Shown piece by piece: positions 27,273 through 36,163 of a stretch of DNA of 64,000 bases. Each line of letters starts with the position of its first letter. Within the stretch, counting starts at the first letter, position 1. The position numbers were made by a program, and so were the translations under genes. The stretch comes from Mangrovimicrobium sediminis (GTDB taxonomy: Bacteria; Pseudomonadota; Gammaproteobacteria; Pseudomonadales; Halieaceae): positions 62,001 through 126,000 of the forward strand of contig NZ_SRLE01000004.1 of assembly GCF_004745945.1 (NCBI RefSeq). Reading direction: 5' to 3'. Under the pieces are notes generated by a model. The model saw only the letters and a program-made list of their open reading frames with translations. It was not told the origin of the DNA and ran no database searches.

Positions 27273-27430
27273 GGTGCCGTTCGCCTGCCAGTTCAATCGC
27301 GCCATGATACGTGACTTGGCGGCGCGGCCCAAGGCCCGCCGCGGTTTGGCGCGACTCGCAGGAGTGGTAAAGTCGGGGGCGCGCCGGCGGCACCCGCCGC
27401 CGGCTCCTGTCGACGCCAGCGAGGAACCCC

Positions 27431-28183
27431 ATGCTGAAAAAACTGTTGTGCCTGCTCTGTCTCTGGCTCGCCCCGTGCCTGGCGCTGGCCGCCCAGCCGC
27501 TGAAGGTGGGCATGAGCACGGACTACCCGCCGCTGGCCTTTGCCCAGGAGGGCAAGATGTACGGCCTCGAGGTGGATGCGGCAACGGCGGTGGCGAAGAT
27601 GCTCTCGCGGCCGCTGCAGATCGTCAACCTGCCGTTTGGCGAGTTGCTCGACGCACTGCAGGCAGGCCAGGTGGATGTGGTCATGTCGGGACTCAGTGTG
27701 ACCGCCGAGCGCAGCGCGCTGGTCGACTTCACCGAGCCCTACCTGCGGGTCGGCCAGATGGCGATCATCCACCGCGACAAGGTCGGCGGTTACTCGCAGC
27801 CCTGGGCTATCTACCGTCCCGGGGTGCGTGTCGGCGTGGAGCCGGGCACGACTGGCGACGCCTTCGCCGAGCGCGAGTTGCCGGATGCCGAGATCCGCTA
27901 TTTCGAGAACCCGGAGCAGGCCTTTGCCGGCCTGCGCGGGGACGTGATCGACATCTACCTGCACGACGCCCCGACCAGCTGGCTGCTCGCCAACAGCATG
28001 GAGAACGACGACCTCATCAGCCTGTACAAGCCGCTGACCGAGGAGATGCTGGCCTGGGCGGTGCGCAAGGACAATCCGGCCCTGCTCGCCGACCTGAACC
28101 GTTCGCTGCAGTTGATGCGCCAGAACGGGACCCTCGACTATATTCTCAACCGCTGGATTCCCGTCACCATCCAGGTGCAGTGA
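27431..28183 (+). CDS. Periplasmic amino-acid-type solute-binding protein (family 3)
   Basis: A 250-residue exported protein: signal peptide to about residue 20 (LCLWLAPCLALAAQ), then a bilobal domain with the family start LKVGMSTDYPPLAF, the GLEVDAATAVAKML helix and GVEPGTTGDAF. No permease or ATPase gene is adjacent, so it may act with a distant ABC transporter or as a free-standing sensor-like binding protein. ATG follows GCGAGGAAC. Confidence 0.85.
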   Translation: MLKKLLCLLCLWLAPCLALAAQPLKVGMSTDYPPLAFAQEGKMYGLEVDAATAVAKMLSRPLQIVNLPFGELLDALQAGQVDVVMSGLSVTAERSALVDFTEPYLRVGQMAIIHRDKVGGYSQPWAIYRPGVRVGVEPGTTGDAFAERELPDAEIRYFENPEQAFAGLRGDVIDIYLHDAPTSWLLANSMENDDLISLYKPLTEEMLAWAVRKDNPALLADLNRSLQLMRQNGTLDYILNRWIPVTIQVQ

Positions 28184-28240
28184 GCGAGCCATCGGAGACA
28201 GCCCTCTGCGAGTGATAACAGCCCCGAGCGATAACTATCC

Positions 28241-28915
28241 ATGAGCAACAGCAACCCCAACTGCGCGGCGTTCAGCCTGCTGGTGCGCGAGCGCCGCTCG
28301 CAGCGCGCCTTCCTGCCCCAGCCGGTTGCGGCGCCGGTCCTGGCCGAGGTCTTCGATCTCGCCGGGCGCGCGCCGAGCAACTGCAACACGCAACCCTGGG
28401 TGGTGCACGTGGCCTCCGGCGCCTCGCTGGAGCGCTTGCGTGAAGTATTGCCGGAACGATTTGCCCGCGGCGAGCTCAGCCTCGACTATCCCTACGAGGG
28501 CAAGTATGCGGGCGTGTACCGCGAGCGCCAGTTCGCCGCCGCGCACGCGCTGTATGCCGCTGCCGGTATCGCGCGAGAGGACCGCGCCGGACGTGACGCG
28601 CAGTTCATGCGCAATTTCTGCTTCTTCGACGCGCCGCATGTCGCCTTCCTGTTCATGCCGGAGGACTTCGGCCTGCGCGAGGCGGCGGACGTCGGCATGT
28701 ATGCGCAGAACCTGCTGCTGGCACTGGCAGCCCACGGCCTGGGTGCCTGCCCGCAGACCTCGCTGGGATTCCTCGCCGATGCGGTGCGCGAGTGCCTGGA
28801 CATCGAGGCGGATCTGAAACTGCTGTTCGGGATTTCCTTCGGGTATCCCGACCCGGATGCACCGGTCAACGCCTGTGTCACTGCGCGCGACGATGTCGTG
28901 AGTTTTCATGGCTGA
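28241..28915 (+). CDS. Nitroreductase-family FMN oxidoreductase
   Basis: A 224-residue FMN enzyme of the nitroreductase fold: the N-terminal RRSQRAFLPQPV motif, the FDLAGRAPSNCNTQPWVVHV cofactor segment, and LAAHGLGACPQTSLG near residue 165. Such enzymes reduce nitroaromatics, quinones or enones with NAD(P)H; the physiological substrate cannot be told. A 21-bp tandem repeat follows the stop. Confidence 0.86.
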   Translation: MSNSNPNCAAFSLLVRERRSQRAFLPQPVAAPVLAEVFDLAGRAPSNCNTQPWVVHVASGASLERLREVLPERFARGELSLDYPYEGKYAGVYRERQFAAAHALYAAAGIAREDRAGRDAQFMRNFCFFDAPHVAFLFMPEDFGLREAADVGMYAQNLLLALAAHGLGACPQTSLGFLADAVRECLDIEADLKLLFGISFGYPDPDAPVNACVTARDDVVSFHG

Positions 28916-28929
28916 GGCGGTAGCCGCCG

Positions 28930-28992
28930 TGAATCAGGCGTCAGCTTCCCTGAATCAGTTGCCAGCCTCGCAGAGTCAAGTGTCGACCTCCC
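28930..28992. repeat. Three imperfect 21-bp tandem repeats
   Basis: Units 28930-28950, 28951-28971 and 28972-28992 share the pattern TGAATCAG-NNG-YCAGCYTCCC with several substitutions. They lie just after the nitroreductase stop. The period is a multiple of three, as in the repeats at 44706 and 56012. Confidence 0.6.
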
Positions 28993-29105
28993 GGACATAG
29001 GACGTGTAGTAGCATGACAAAGACCTGAGCCTGCAGACCGGGGCGCGCTCACCACCGCCAACGACAACGAAGATCGCTGAACAATCATAAAAAAGGAGTC
29101 TTACC

Positions 29106-29501
29106 ATGAATATCGCCCACCTCTGTGTCGCCCTGCTGGTCCTGCTGGTGGTGGCCGGCGGATTCTATGTTTCGATCTGTCGCGCGCGCAGCATGATTGT
29201 CTGCGGCTACCCGGACGACCCCGCGCACCCGCTGCACAAGGCCGCCCGCGCTCATGGCAACACGGTCGAGTACGCGCCGGCCATCGCCCTGGTCATCGCC
29301 ATACTCGGTGCCATGGGTCCGCCGTCCTGGGTGCTGGTGTGCATGGTGCTGGTGACCCTCGCGCGCTACATGCTGTTCTTCGGCCTGGTGCTGTCACCGA
29401 CCATCGCCAAGCCCCATCCCCTGCGCTTCCTGGGCGCGCTCTCGACCTATATTTTTGGCACGGTGCTCGCCGTGTACCTGCTCTACACTGCGGTGTTCTG
29501 A
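29106..29501 (+). CDS. MAPEG-family small membrane protein
   Basis: A 131-residue protein with four membrane helices and the family's KAARAHGNTVEYAPAIALVIAI segment joining helices 1 and 2. MAPEG proteins include glutathione-dependent enzymes acting on lipid-like substrates, but most short bacterial members have no known function. AAGGAG lies seven bases before the ATG. Confidence 0.85.
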   Translation: MNIAHLCVALLVLLVVAGGFYVSICRARSMIVCGYPDDPAHPLHKAARAHGNTVEYAPAIALVIAILGAMGPPSWVLVCMVLVTLARYMLFFGLVLSPTIAKPHPLRFLGALSTYIFGTVLAVYLLYTAVF

Positions 29502-29510
29502 TCACGCCTG

Positions 29511-29550
29511 CGCCGCGGCCGGGAAGGGTGGACGGGCGCCGGCCGCGGCG
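29511..29550. terminator. Possible terminator hairpin after the MAPEG gene
   Basis: CGCCGCGGCCGG (29511-29522) pairs perfectly with CCGGCCGCGGCG (29539-29550) across 16 bases. There is no clear T-run afterwards, so it may be only a strong hairpin. Confidence 0.4.
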
Positions 29551-29585
29551 TCCTGGTCGTATGCTTAATCAACAGGAGTGTTTAC

Positions 29586-29648
29586 ATGCGCGTGGGCTTT
29601 GGTGCAGACTCTTGCGCTGCTTTTCCGTCGCCGAACAATAGCCCATAA
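29586..29648 (+). CDS. Possible 20-residue leader peptide
   Basis: An ATG with GGAG seven bases upstream opens a 21-codon frame ending at TAA, 20 bp before the next gene. The peptide (MRVGFGADSCAAFPSPNNSP) has no regulatory codon run. A second overlapping short frame starts at ATG 29561. It is reported because the ribosome site is good, but it may well be chance. Confidence 0.25.
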   Translation: MRVGFGADSCAAFPSPNNSP

Positions 29649-29668
29649 CAACTCAAACGGAGCGCCAC

Positions 29669-30730
29669 ATGCCCCTGACTCTCGCGCAGATGACCAACGG
29701 CCTGACCCCGGAACACGATTATTTTTTCCCGGAAAAACCCGATGATCCGGAGATGCGCGAAAGCACCTCCGTGTGGTTGTTCGAGGAAAACGGTGCCTTC
29801 GGTTTCCCGCGCATCGGTATCGAGGGTGAGGCGCACTCCTGGGAAAACCGCATGTACCACGTCAACTTCGCCCTGGAAAACCAGCGCGTGTTGCTCGATG
29901 CGGCCCGCGGTGCCGCGCCCCCGTGCCTCGGCCCGGACGGCAAACCCTCGGTATTCGGCGCAGGTCCTTTGACCTTTCGCTGTGTCGAGCCCTTCCGCCG
30001 CTGGCTGATGACCTACGAGGGCATGGCCCTCGACGGCAGCTTCGCCGACCAGCTCGACGGCTCGCTGGAACAGCGGCCGCGCATCCCGGTGAAGCTGGAA
30101 GTCGAATTGCACATGGAGACGCCGGCCTGGGTCGCGGACTATTCCCCGGAGAAGGTCGCGAAGATGTCGCAGAAAGAGCGCGACGACGCCCAGAGCATGG
30201 GCATCGGCTGGCGCCTGGAACACTGGGGTCGCGGCACTGGCGAGTTGACCGTCGACGGTGCTACCCGCGAGTTTCGCCTGGTGGGCTCGCGCATCAAGCG
30301 CCAGAGTGTGCGTCCGCTGGACGCCTTTCGCGGCCATTGCTGGCAGTCCGCGGTGTTCCCCGACGGCCGCGCCTTCGGCACCATCTCCTACCCGGCCAAC
30401 CCCAAGGCGCCGGAGTTCAACATCGCCTACGTGGTGCAGGACGGCAAGATGTATCCGGCAAAGGCGACCAGAATCCCGTACATCCGCGAAATCCTCGCCG
30501 AGGGCGACGACGTCACCCTCGAACTGGAATCGGAGCTGGGCGTGCACCGCATTTCCGGCAGCACCTGCATGTCCACCTTCCGCGTGGCCAACGCGGACAT
30601 GGCGGCGCTGGGCGCGGTGGGCTTCACCCTGCAGCAGGGTGGGGCGCGCTACACCTGGGACGACCAGGTCGCCTACGGCATGATCGAGCGCTCGGCCACC
30701 GGCGCGCAGATGGAAAACGGCTACGAGTGA
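29669..30730 (+). CDS. Conserved hypothetical protein, beta-rich (DUF7064/AttH-like)
   Basis: A 353-residue soluble protein without signal peptide, rich in strands and aromatic residues (SVWLFEENGAFGFPRIG, WGRGTGELTVDG, DAFRGHCWQSAVFPDGRAFG). It resembles the lipocalin-like AttH/DUF7064 proteins seen near lipid or steroid breakdown genes, a likeness drawn from memory and not tested. The start (MPLTLAQMTNGLTPEHDYFF) is the first ATG of the frame. The VOC gene on the other strand ends 13 bp away. Confidence 0.7.
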   Translation: MPLTLAQMTNGLTPEHDYFFPEKPDDPEMRESTSVWLFEENGAFGFPRIGIEGEAHSWENRMYHVNFALENQRVLLDAARGAAPPCLGPDGKPSVFGAGPLTFRCVEPFRRWLMTYEGMALDGSFADQLDGSLEQRPRIPVKLEVELHMETPAWVADYSPEKVAKMSQKERDDAQSMGIGWRLEHWGRGTGELTVDGATREFRLVGSRIKRQSVRPLDAFRGHCWQSAVFPDGRAFGTISYPANPKAPEFNIAYVVQDGKMYPAKATRIPYIREILAEGDDVTLELESELGVHRISGSTCMSTFRVANADMAALGAVGFTLQQGGARYTWDDQVAYGMIERSATGAQMENGYE

Positions 30731-30743
30731 ATCGTGGCCTGTC

Positions 30744-31127
30744 TCAGGCGGACGCTAGCGAGAAGTTGAGTTCCACGCCGAGGCCGGTGGGGTCGCGCAC
30801 GATCAACTGGGCGAAGCCGCGCTCGGGGAAATCGTTCTTGCGGTAGTCGATGCCCAGTGTGGTCAGGCGGTGTTCCGTGGCCTCGAGCCCGGTGCAGGTG
30901 AAGGCCACGTGGTCCAGGTAGCCCGCACCGGCCTGCGCCGCCGGGGTGTCGCGCGCCATCAGGTGCACGATGGCGGCGTCGCCCGCGTACAGCCAGTATC
31001 CCTTCAGGCCCATTTCCGGGCGGCTGCCGTCTTCCAGGCCGACGACATCCACGTAGAAATCGCGCACCTGCGCCAGTAGCGGGGCCGGGGCGGCGATGTT
31101 GATGTGGTTGAGGGCGACGACGCTCAT
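30744..31127 (-). CDS. VOC-family (glyoxalase/dioxygenase fold) protein
   Basis: A 127-residue metal-binding fold protein: LNHINIAAP gives the first metal ligand, DHVAFTC the second module's histidine, and RDPTGLGVELNFS the terminal glutamate motif. Members include glyoxalase I and extradiol dioxygenases; the substrate here is unknown. ATG 31127 is preceded by AGGAG. Divergent from a secreted-protein gene. Confidence 0.82.
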   Translation of the reverse strand: MSVVALNHINIAAPAPLLAQVRDFYVDVVGLEDGSRPEMGLKGYWLYAGDAAIVHLMARDTPAAQAGAGYLDHVAFTCTGLEATEHRLTTLGIDYRKNDFPERGFAQLIVRDPTGLGVELNFSLASA

Positions 31128-31260
31128 GGGGCGACTCCTGGCGGCTGGCATGGCGCCGGGTGGTGTCCCGACGCGGACAGTATAGGTGCCGGGGAGGGTG
31201 GCGAGATAGCGTCTATACTGACTGTCCCGCCTGCCCAGGCTGTGACTCGAGGTCTTGCAG

Positions 31261-32511
31261 ATGCTTCACGCTCACCGCGGTCCCGCGCTCGCAACGCTGT
31301 GCCTGCTGGCGCTGGCCTGGGTGCCTGGCGCCCATGCTGCTCCCCCGACCTATGACGATATCGCGTCGCCCCTGTCGCTGCCTGCAACCGGTGCCTCGCT
31401 GTCGCTGGACATGAGCGAGGCGACCGCCGCTGTCGACGACCCGGGCTGCGGCACGCCGGTCTACCAGTCGGTGTGGTTGTCCTTTGTCTCGCCGGTCGAC
31501 CAGTACCTGCGCTTCGATATTCTCAGCAGTACCGGTGTTCGCCCGCGGCTCTCGGTGTGGACTGGCGAGCCCGGCGCGCTCGCTGCGCAGGATTGTCACC
31601 CGGATGCGCATGCCGCCGGCGTGCAGGCGGTCGCCGGCACCGAGTACCTGGTCATGGTGTCCTCGCCGGCAGACGGCGGTGTCGAACGCGCCTCGCTTTC
31701 CGTCTCGCCCCATTCCGTTACCAACCCGACGTCTCCGATACCGCCAGCGAACGACTTTTTCTGGTACGCGCAGCCGATCGCGGCGCTGCCATTTGCGCTG
31801 ACTACCGACATGGGCGCGGCGCGCGGCGACTCCGGTTACGACCCGCGCTACTGCAACGACCCGCAGGCGACCAGCAGGCTCGGCGATACCCTGTGGTACA
31901 CGCTGCAGGTGAGCCAGGCGCAGGAAGTGGATGCGCTGTTTGCCTCGGACACCGGTTCGCCCTATGTCGGCGTTTTTACCGGTGACCTCGACAATCTGGA
32001 ACTGGTGGCCTGCAGTTTCGAAGGTGAATCCAGGCGCGGCGCCACACGGTTTCTCGCCCAGCCGGGGCAGCTGTACCGCGTCGAATTTGCCTCGGGTACC
32101 GAGGCGGTGAACTCGAGAATCGTGGACATCGCGGTGCGCCCCTCGCCGCCGCCCCTCGGCGGCAGCATCGAGGTGACGCCGCTGGTAAGCACCTTTGTGA
32201 CCCGGGACTGGATCGACCCCATCTTCGTACCCGACCGGCACCTCGTGGTGCGCGGGTTCGTGTTTTGCGATGCGCCACTGGCGCAGCTCACGGTGGAGCT
32301 GACGGTAACCCAGGGCCAGCGAGTTGCCAGCGACAGCGCTACCGCCGCCTGCGTCGGCGGGGTGGGCAGCTATCGTGTGGAGATGGATCGCGTGGACCAG
32401 GGCTTCCGCATCGGTCCGGCGTCAGTGACAGCGCGGGCCTGGGAATTCGACAGCCACTTCGACACGCCGCAGGTCAGCGTGCCGGTGTGGGTGCGCTTCG
32501 GCGTGTTGTAG
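31261..32511 (+). CDS. Secreted protein with two pre-peptidase-like modules
   Basis: A 416-residue exported protein: signal peptide to about residue 26 (LALAWVPGAHAAP), then two similar beta modules, beginning PPTYDDIASPLSLPATG and PPANDFFWYAQPIAALP, each with a D-P-x-C-x and a SVWLSFVSP/DTLWYTLQVS core, and a third unrelated C-terminal beta domain. The modules resemble bacterial pre-peptidase C-terminal domains. No enzyme motif was seen, so it may bind cell surface or substrate. Confidence 0.72.
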   Translation: MLHAHRGPALATLCLLALAWVPGAHAAPPTYDDIASPLSLPATGASLSLDMSEATAAVDDPGCGTPVYQSVWLSFVSPVDQYLRFDILSSTGVRPRLSVWTGEPGALAAQDCHPDAHAAGVQAVAGTEYLVMVSSPADGGVERASLSVSPHSVTNPTSPIPPANDFFWYAQPIAALPFALTTDMGAARGDSGYDPRYCNDPQATSRLGDTLWYTLQVSQAQEVDALFASDTGSPYVGVFTGDLDNLELVACSFEGESRRGATRFLAQPGQLYRVEFASGTEAVNSRIVDIAVRPSPPPLGGSIEVTPLVSTFVTRDWIDPIFVPDRHLVVRGFVFCDAPLAQLTVELTVTQGQRVASDSATAACVGGVGSYRVEMDRVDQGFRIGPASVTARAWEFDSHFDTPQVSVPVWVRFGVL

Positions 32512-32545
32512 CGCAGGCGCACAAGGCCCCGCGGGGGCTGGATAC

Positions 32546-33661
32546 TCAGGGCTGGACGAAGTCGGTGACTTCCAGGTTGAAGCCGGACAGTGCGTTGAAG
32601 TGCACCGGGGCGGACATCAGGCGCATGCGGCCGACGCCAAGGCGCTTGAGAATCTGCGAGCCGGTGCCGATCACCCGGTAGTTCGGCTGCCCTGCACTGC
32701 CGACGGCCCCCATCACCCGCACTGGTTCGGGGAACTGTGCGACCTCCGCCAGCATCTGCTCTGCGTTGTAGGCCTGGCCGATCAGCAGCACCACACCGCG
32801 ACCTTCTTCCGCAATAGCCTGCATCGCCCGGCGGTACGACCAGCCGGGTGCGGACGCGTCGATGCGGGTGCCGAGCACGTCGCGCAGGGTGTTCAGGCCC
32901 TGTACGCGCACCAGCACGTCCTCGTCCTCGCGCAGTTCGCCGCAGGTCATCGCGTAGTGCACGGTGTCGTCGATGAGGTCGTGGAAGGCATGCAGGGTGA
33001 ACGGTCCGAACTCGGTGTCCACCGGCTTGCTGTGGCACAACTCGACGGACTGCTCGTGCAGCGCGCGGTACTGGATGAGGTCGGCGATGGTGCCGATGTG
33101 CAGACCGTGCTTCTGGGCGAAGACCTCGAGTTCGGGACGCCGCGCCATGGTGCCGTCCTCGTTCATGATCTCCACGATCAGCGCCGCCGGCTCGAAGCCG
33201 GCCATGCGCGCCAGGTCGACCCCGGCCTCGGTGTGGCCGGCGCGGCGCAACACGCCGCCGGGCTTTGCGACCAGCGGGAAGATGTGGCCCGGCTGGCGGA
33301 TGTCGGCGGGGCCGGCATTCGCCGCGACCGCCACCTGTACCGTATGGGCGCGCTGCACGGCGCTGATGCCCGGGCCTTTTTTTTGCGCCGCGTCGATGGA
33401 CACGGTGAAATTGGTCTCGTGCTGCGAGCGGTTGTCGCGCACCATCAGCGGCAGTTGCAGGCGCCGAGCGCGCTCCTCGGTGATCGGCATGCAGATCAAC
33501 CCGCAGGCCTCGCTGGCGAAGAAGTTGATCACCTCCGGCGTCACCGCCTCGGCGGCGATGATCAGGTCCCCCTCATTCTCGCGATCCTCGTCATCCATGA
33601 GGATGACCATGCGCCCCGCGCGAATGTCATCGAGAATATCGGGAATGCTGGACAGTGACAT
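32546..33661 (-). CDS. ribB: 3,4-dihydroxy-2-butanone 4-phosphate synthase with degenerate RibA half
   Basis: Makes the four-carbon precursor of riboflavin from ribulose 5-phosphate. Residues 1-200 are a full RibB domain with DDEDRENEGDL, the GLICMPI segment and the RAGHTEAGVDLARMAG motif. The remaining 170 residues follow the GTP cyclohydrolase II fold (FGPFTLHAFHDLIDD) but lack its three zinc cysteines, so that half should not open GTP. Hybrid proteins of this kind occur in Pseudomonas. No FMN riboswitch is visible upstream. Confidence 0.9.
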   Translation of the reverse strand: MSLSSIPDILDDIRAGRMVILMDDEDRENEGDLIIAAEAVTPEVINFFASEACGLICMPITEERARRLQLPLMVRDNRSQHETNFTVSIDAAQKKGPGISAVQRAHTVQVAVAANAGPADIRQPGHIFPLVAKPGGVLRRAGHTEAGVDLARMAGFEPAALIVEIMNEDGTMARRPELEVFAQKHGLHIGTIADLIQYRALHEQSVELCHSKPVDTEFGPFTLHAFHDLIDDTVHYAMTCGELREDEDVLVRVQGLNTLRDVLGTRIDASAPGWSYRRAMQAIAEEGRGVVLLIGQAYNAEQMLAEVAQFPEPVRVMGAVGSAGQPNYRVIGTGSQILKRLGVGRMRLMSAPVHFNALSGFNLEVTDFVQP

Positions 33662-33684
33662 GCGCTATACCTTGGAAAAACACA

Positions 33685-33768
33685 GGGGTCAGAGCCCTTT
33701 TCGGCTGCAAAAGATGCCTGCCGCGGAAGGGCAGGCCATCAATTTTAGTCGAAAAGGGCTCTGACCCC
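33685..33768. repeat. REP-like palindromic element, 19-bp perfect inverted repeat
   Basis: GGGGTCAGAGCCCTTTTCG at 33685-33703 is repeated inverted at 33750-33768, 46 bp apart. The sequence fills nearly all of the gap between ribB and the thiolase gene. Similar GGGGTCAGAGCCC palindromes accompany REP-associated tyrosine transposases in environmental Gammaproteobacteria; no transposase is present in this window. Confidence 0.8.
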
Positions 33769-33770
33769 GC

Positions 33771-34952
33771 TTAGAGCAGTTCGATGGCGATGGCGGTGGC
33801 TTCGCCGCCGCCGATGCACAGGGAGGCGATGCCGCGCTTTTTGCCGGCCTGCTGCAGGGCGTACATCAGGGTCACAATGATGCGCGAGCCGGTGGAGCCG
33901 ATCGGGTGGCCCATGGCGCAGCCGCCGCCGTAGACGTTCACTTTCGCCGGGTCCAGGCCGAGGTCGGTGATGGCCATCATGACCACCATAGCGAAGGCCT
34001 CGTTGATCTCCCACAGGTCGACGTCGTCCACCGTCCAGCCGAGGCGGTCCAGCAGCTTGTTGATCGCGCCGATCGGGGCGGTGGTGAACAGGCCGGGTTC
34101 ATGGCTGTGGCGGCTGTGGCCGAGGATTTTCGCCATCGGCTTGAGGCCGCGGGCTTCCGCCTCGCTGGCGCTGGTCAGGACCAGGGCGCTGGCGCCGTCG
34201 GAAATCGAGCTGGAGTTGGCCGCGGTGACCGTACCGTCCTCGGCGAAGGCCGGGCGCAGCTTGGGGATCTTGGTCTCGTCGGCGCTGAAAGGTTGTTCAT
34301 CGTGCTCGACCACGACCTCGCCCTTGCGCGTCTTGACCGTGACCGGCACGGTCTCGGCCTTCAGCAGGCCCTTCTCGATGGCGCTCTTGGCGCGGCGCAG
34401 GGACTCGATGGCGTAGGCATCCATCTGCTCGCGGGTGATGCCGCGGTCGTCCGCGGTCTGCTGGGCGAAGCTGCCCATGGCGCGGCCGTCGTAGGCGTTT
34501 TCCAGGCCATCGAGGAACATGTGGTCGTAGATGGTCTTATGGCCGCTGCGCACGCCGCCGCGGGCGCCGGGAATCAGGTGCGGAGCATTGGTCATGCTCT
34601 CCATGCCGCCCGCGACCACCATCTTGTTGGTGCCGGCGAGAATGCTGTCGTGGGCGAACATCGCCGCCTGCATGCCGCTGCCGCAGACCTTGTTCAGGGT
34701 TACCGCACCGGTGGACTTGGGCAGGCCCGCTCCCAGCAGTGCCTGGCGCGCCGGGCTCTGGCCGAGGCCGGCCGGCAGTACGCATCCCATGAAGACTTCG
34801 TCGACGTCGTCCGGCGCCACCCCGGCGCGGGACAGGGCCTCGGCAATCGCAACCGAGCCGAGTTGGGGGGAGGTCACGCTGGCGAGGCCGCCCTGCAGGC
34901 CGCCCATGGGCGTGCGCGCACCGTTGACGATAACTACCGTTTCTTCACTCAT
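33771..34952 (-). CDS. Acetyl-CoA acetyltransferase (thiolase)
   Basis: Joins two acetyl-CoA or cleaves 3-ketoacyl-CoA. It has the nucleophile cysteine in KVCGSGMQA (near residue 90), the GGGCAMGHPIGSTGSR histidine block and the second cysteine in SLCIGGGEATAI. The 393-residue length fits biosynthetic thiolases. MSEETVVIVNG is taken as the start; a start 54 bp upstream is possible and neither has a good ribosome site. An AraC-type regulator on the same strand lies upstream. Confidence 0.9.
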   Translation of the reverse strand: MSEETVVIVNGARTPMGGLQGGLASVTSPQLGSVAIAEALSRAGVAPDDVDEVFMGCVLPAGLGQSPARQALLGAGLPKSTGAVTLNKVCGSGMQAAMFAHDSILAGTNKMVVAGGMESMTNAPHLIPGARGGVRSGHKTIYDHMFLDGLENAYDGRAMGSFAQQTADDRGITREQMDAYAIESLRRAKSAIEKGLLKAETVPVTVKTRKGEVVVEHDEQPFSADETKIPKLRPAFAEDGTVTAANSSSISDGASALVLTSASEAEARGLKPMAKILGHSRHSHEPGLFTTAPIGAINKLLDRLGWTVDDVDLWEINEAFAMVVMMAITDLGLDPAKVNVYGGGCAMGHPIGSTGSRIIVTLMYALQQAGKKRGIASLCIGGGEATAIAIELL

Positions 34953-35029
34953 ACCGATAAGTCGCTCTGTGGGGTCGTCGGGGGATCGTTCCAAAAGGGC
35001 GCTCATTTAGCCACAGGCATGCGTTTTCC

Positions 35030-36073
35030 TCAAGCCGACCCGGCCGCGAGCGGCGCCGGTTCCGGCCCGAACAGCTTGCCGCGTACGGCCTCCCGGTAGC
35101 GCCCCGGAGTGATGCCGGCCTGTGCCCGGAACAGCTTGCCAAAGTGGCTGACATCCTGGAAGCCGAGTTGCCAGGCGATGTCGCTGATCGGCAGGTTGGA
35201 GCGGCGCAGCAGGTCGCGCGCCTCGCTCACCCGCAGGCGCTGCAGCCACTGTTGCGGGCTGTGCCCGGTGGCCTGGCGGAAGCGCCGGTTGAGGGTGCGC
35301 GAGCTGACCCCGAAGCGCTCGGCCAGCTCGCCGATGCTGATCGCCCGGCCGAGGTTGTCGCGCAGCCACTGCTGCGCCTCCACGACCAGCTCGTCATGGT
35401 GGCTGGGGTCCTCGTCCTTCTGGTAGGCGGCGGCGCGAAACGGGCGGCGGATCTCCGGCGAGAACTGGTTCTCCACCGCCCGGGCGATGCCGTGGCCATA
35501 CCACTGCTCGACGATATGCACCATCAGGTCGGCAATCGAGTTGACGCTGCCCACGCAGTACAGGTTGTCGCTCTGGGTGATCAGGTGGCGGGTTTTCAAC
35601 TGGACCTGCGGGTAGCGCGCGGCGAACTCGTCCAGGTAGTTCCAGTGCGTGGTGGCGGGGCGCCCATCCAGCAGGCCGCTGGCGGCGAGCAGGGTGGCGC
35701 CGGTGCCGACGGCGCAGACCAGGGTTTCGCCGGCGGCAAGGGATTGCAGCGCAGGCTGCCAGGCGCACGTCGAGGTAACTACCGACTGCGGGTTGCGCCA
35801 GATTGCCGGCACGATCAGCAGGTCTATCCCGGCCAGATCCTCGACGCGGTGCGTGGCTTCCAGTGTAATGCCGCTGAACAGGCGCACTGGGCCGGGTTGG
35901 TCCGCGGCCAGCACCGAACTGACGCCCGGGCTGTGGCGCGAGCGGGTGCGCGCGCTCTGGGCGGCGGCCTGGAGGATTTCCAGGGGCAGGGTGATGCTGG
36001 TGGCCAGGGCCTGGGGGTAGAGCAGGGCGGCGACACGGTGCACGGCGGAACTCCGCGATGGCAATAATGCCAT
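35030..36073 (-). CDS. AraC-family regulator with DJ-1/PfpI-type N-terminal domain
   Basis: A 347-residue activator of the GlxA/FtrA type: an amidotransferase-like domain (residues 10-190, with GIDLLIVPAIW and CAVGTGATLLAASGLLDGR) and two C-terminal helix-turn-helix motifs (SIGELAERFGVSSRTLNRRF; SDIAWQLGFQDVSHFGKLFR). The nucleophile position reads CAVGTG. It is divergent from fabY by 90 bp and upstream of the thiolase, so either could be a target. Confidence 0.86.
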   Translation of the reverse strand: MALLPSRSSAVHRVAALLYPQALATSITLPLEILQAAAQSARTRSRHSPGVSSVLAADQPGPVRLFSGITLEATHRVEDLAGIDLLIVPAIWRNPQSVVTSTCAWQPALQSLAAGETLVCAVGTGATLLAASGLLDGRPATTHWNYLDEFAARYPQVQLKTRHLITQSDNLYCVGSVNSIADLMVHIVEQWYGHGIARAVENQFSPEIRRPFRAAAYQKDEDPSHHDELVVEAQQWLRDNLGRAISIGELAERFGVSSRTLNRRFRQATGHSPQQWLQRLRVSEARDLLRRSNLPISDIAWQLGFQDVSHFGKLFRAQAGITPGRYREAVRGKLFGPEPAPLAAGSA

Positions 36074-36163
36074 AGATTATGGCAGAAATGCCCTCGAATA
36101 GCCCCGGGCGGACTCGTACACTTTACCCATCATCCAGAGCATTACCCAGAGGGATTCCCATAC

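Noticed and set aside
33662-33780. FMN riboswitch upstream of ribB
   Set aside because: The gap is filled by the 84-bp palindrome and lacks the conserved RFN core; only about 24 bp lie between it and the ribB start.
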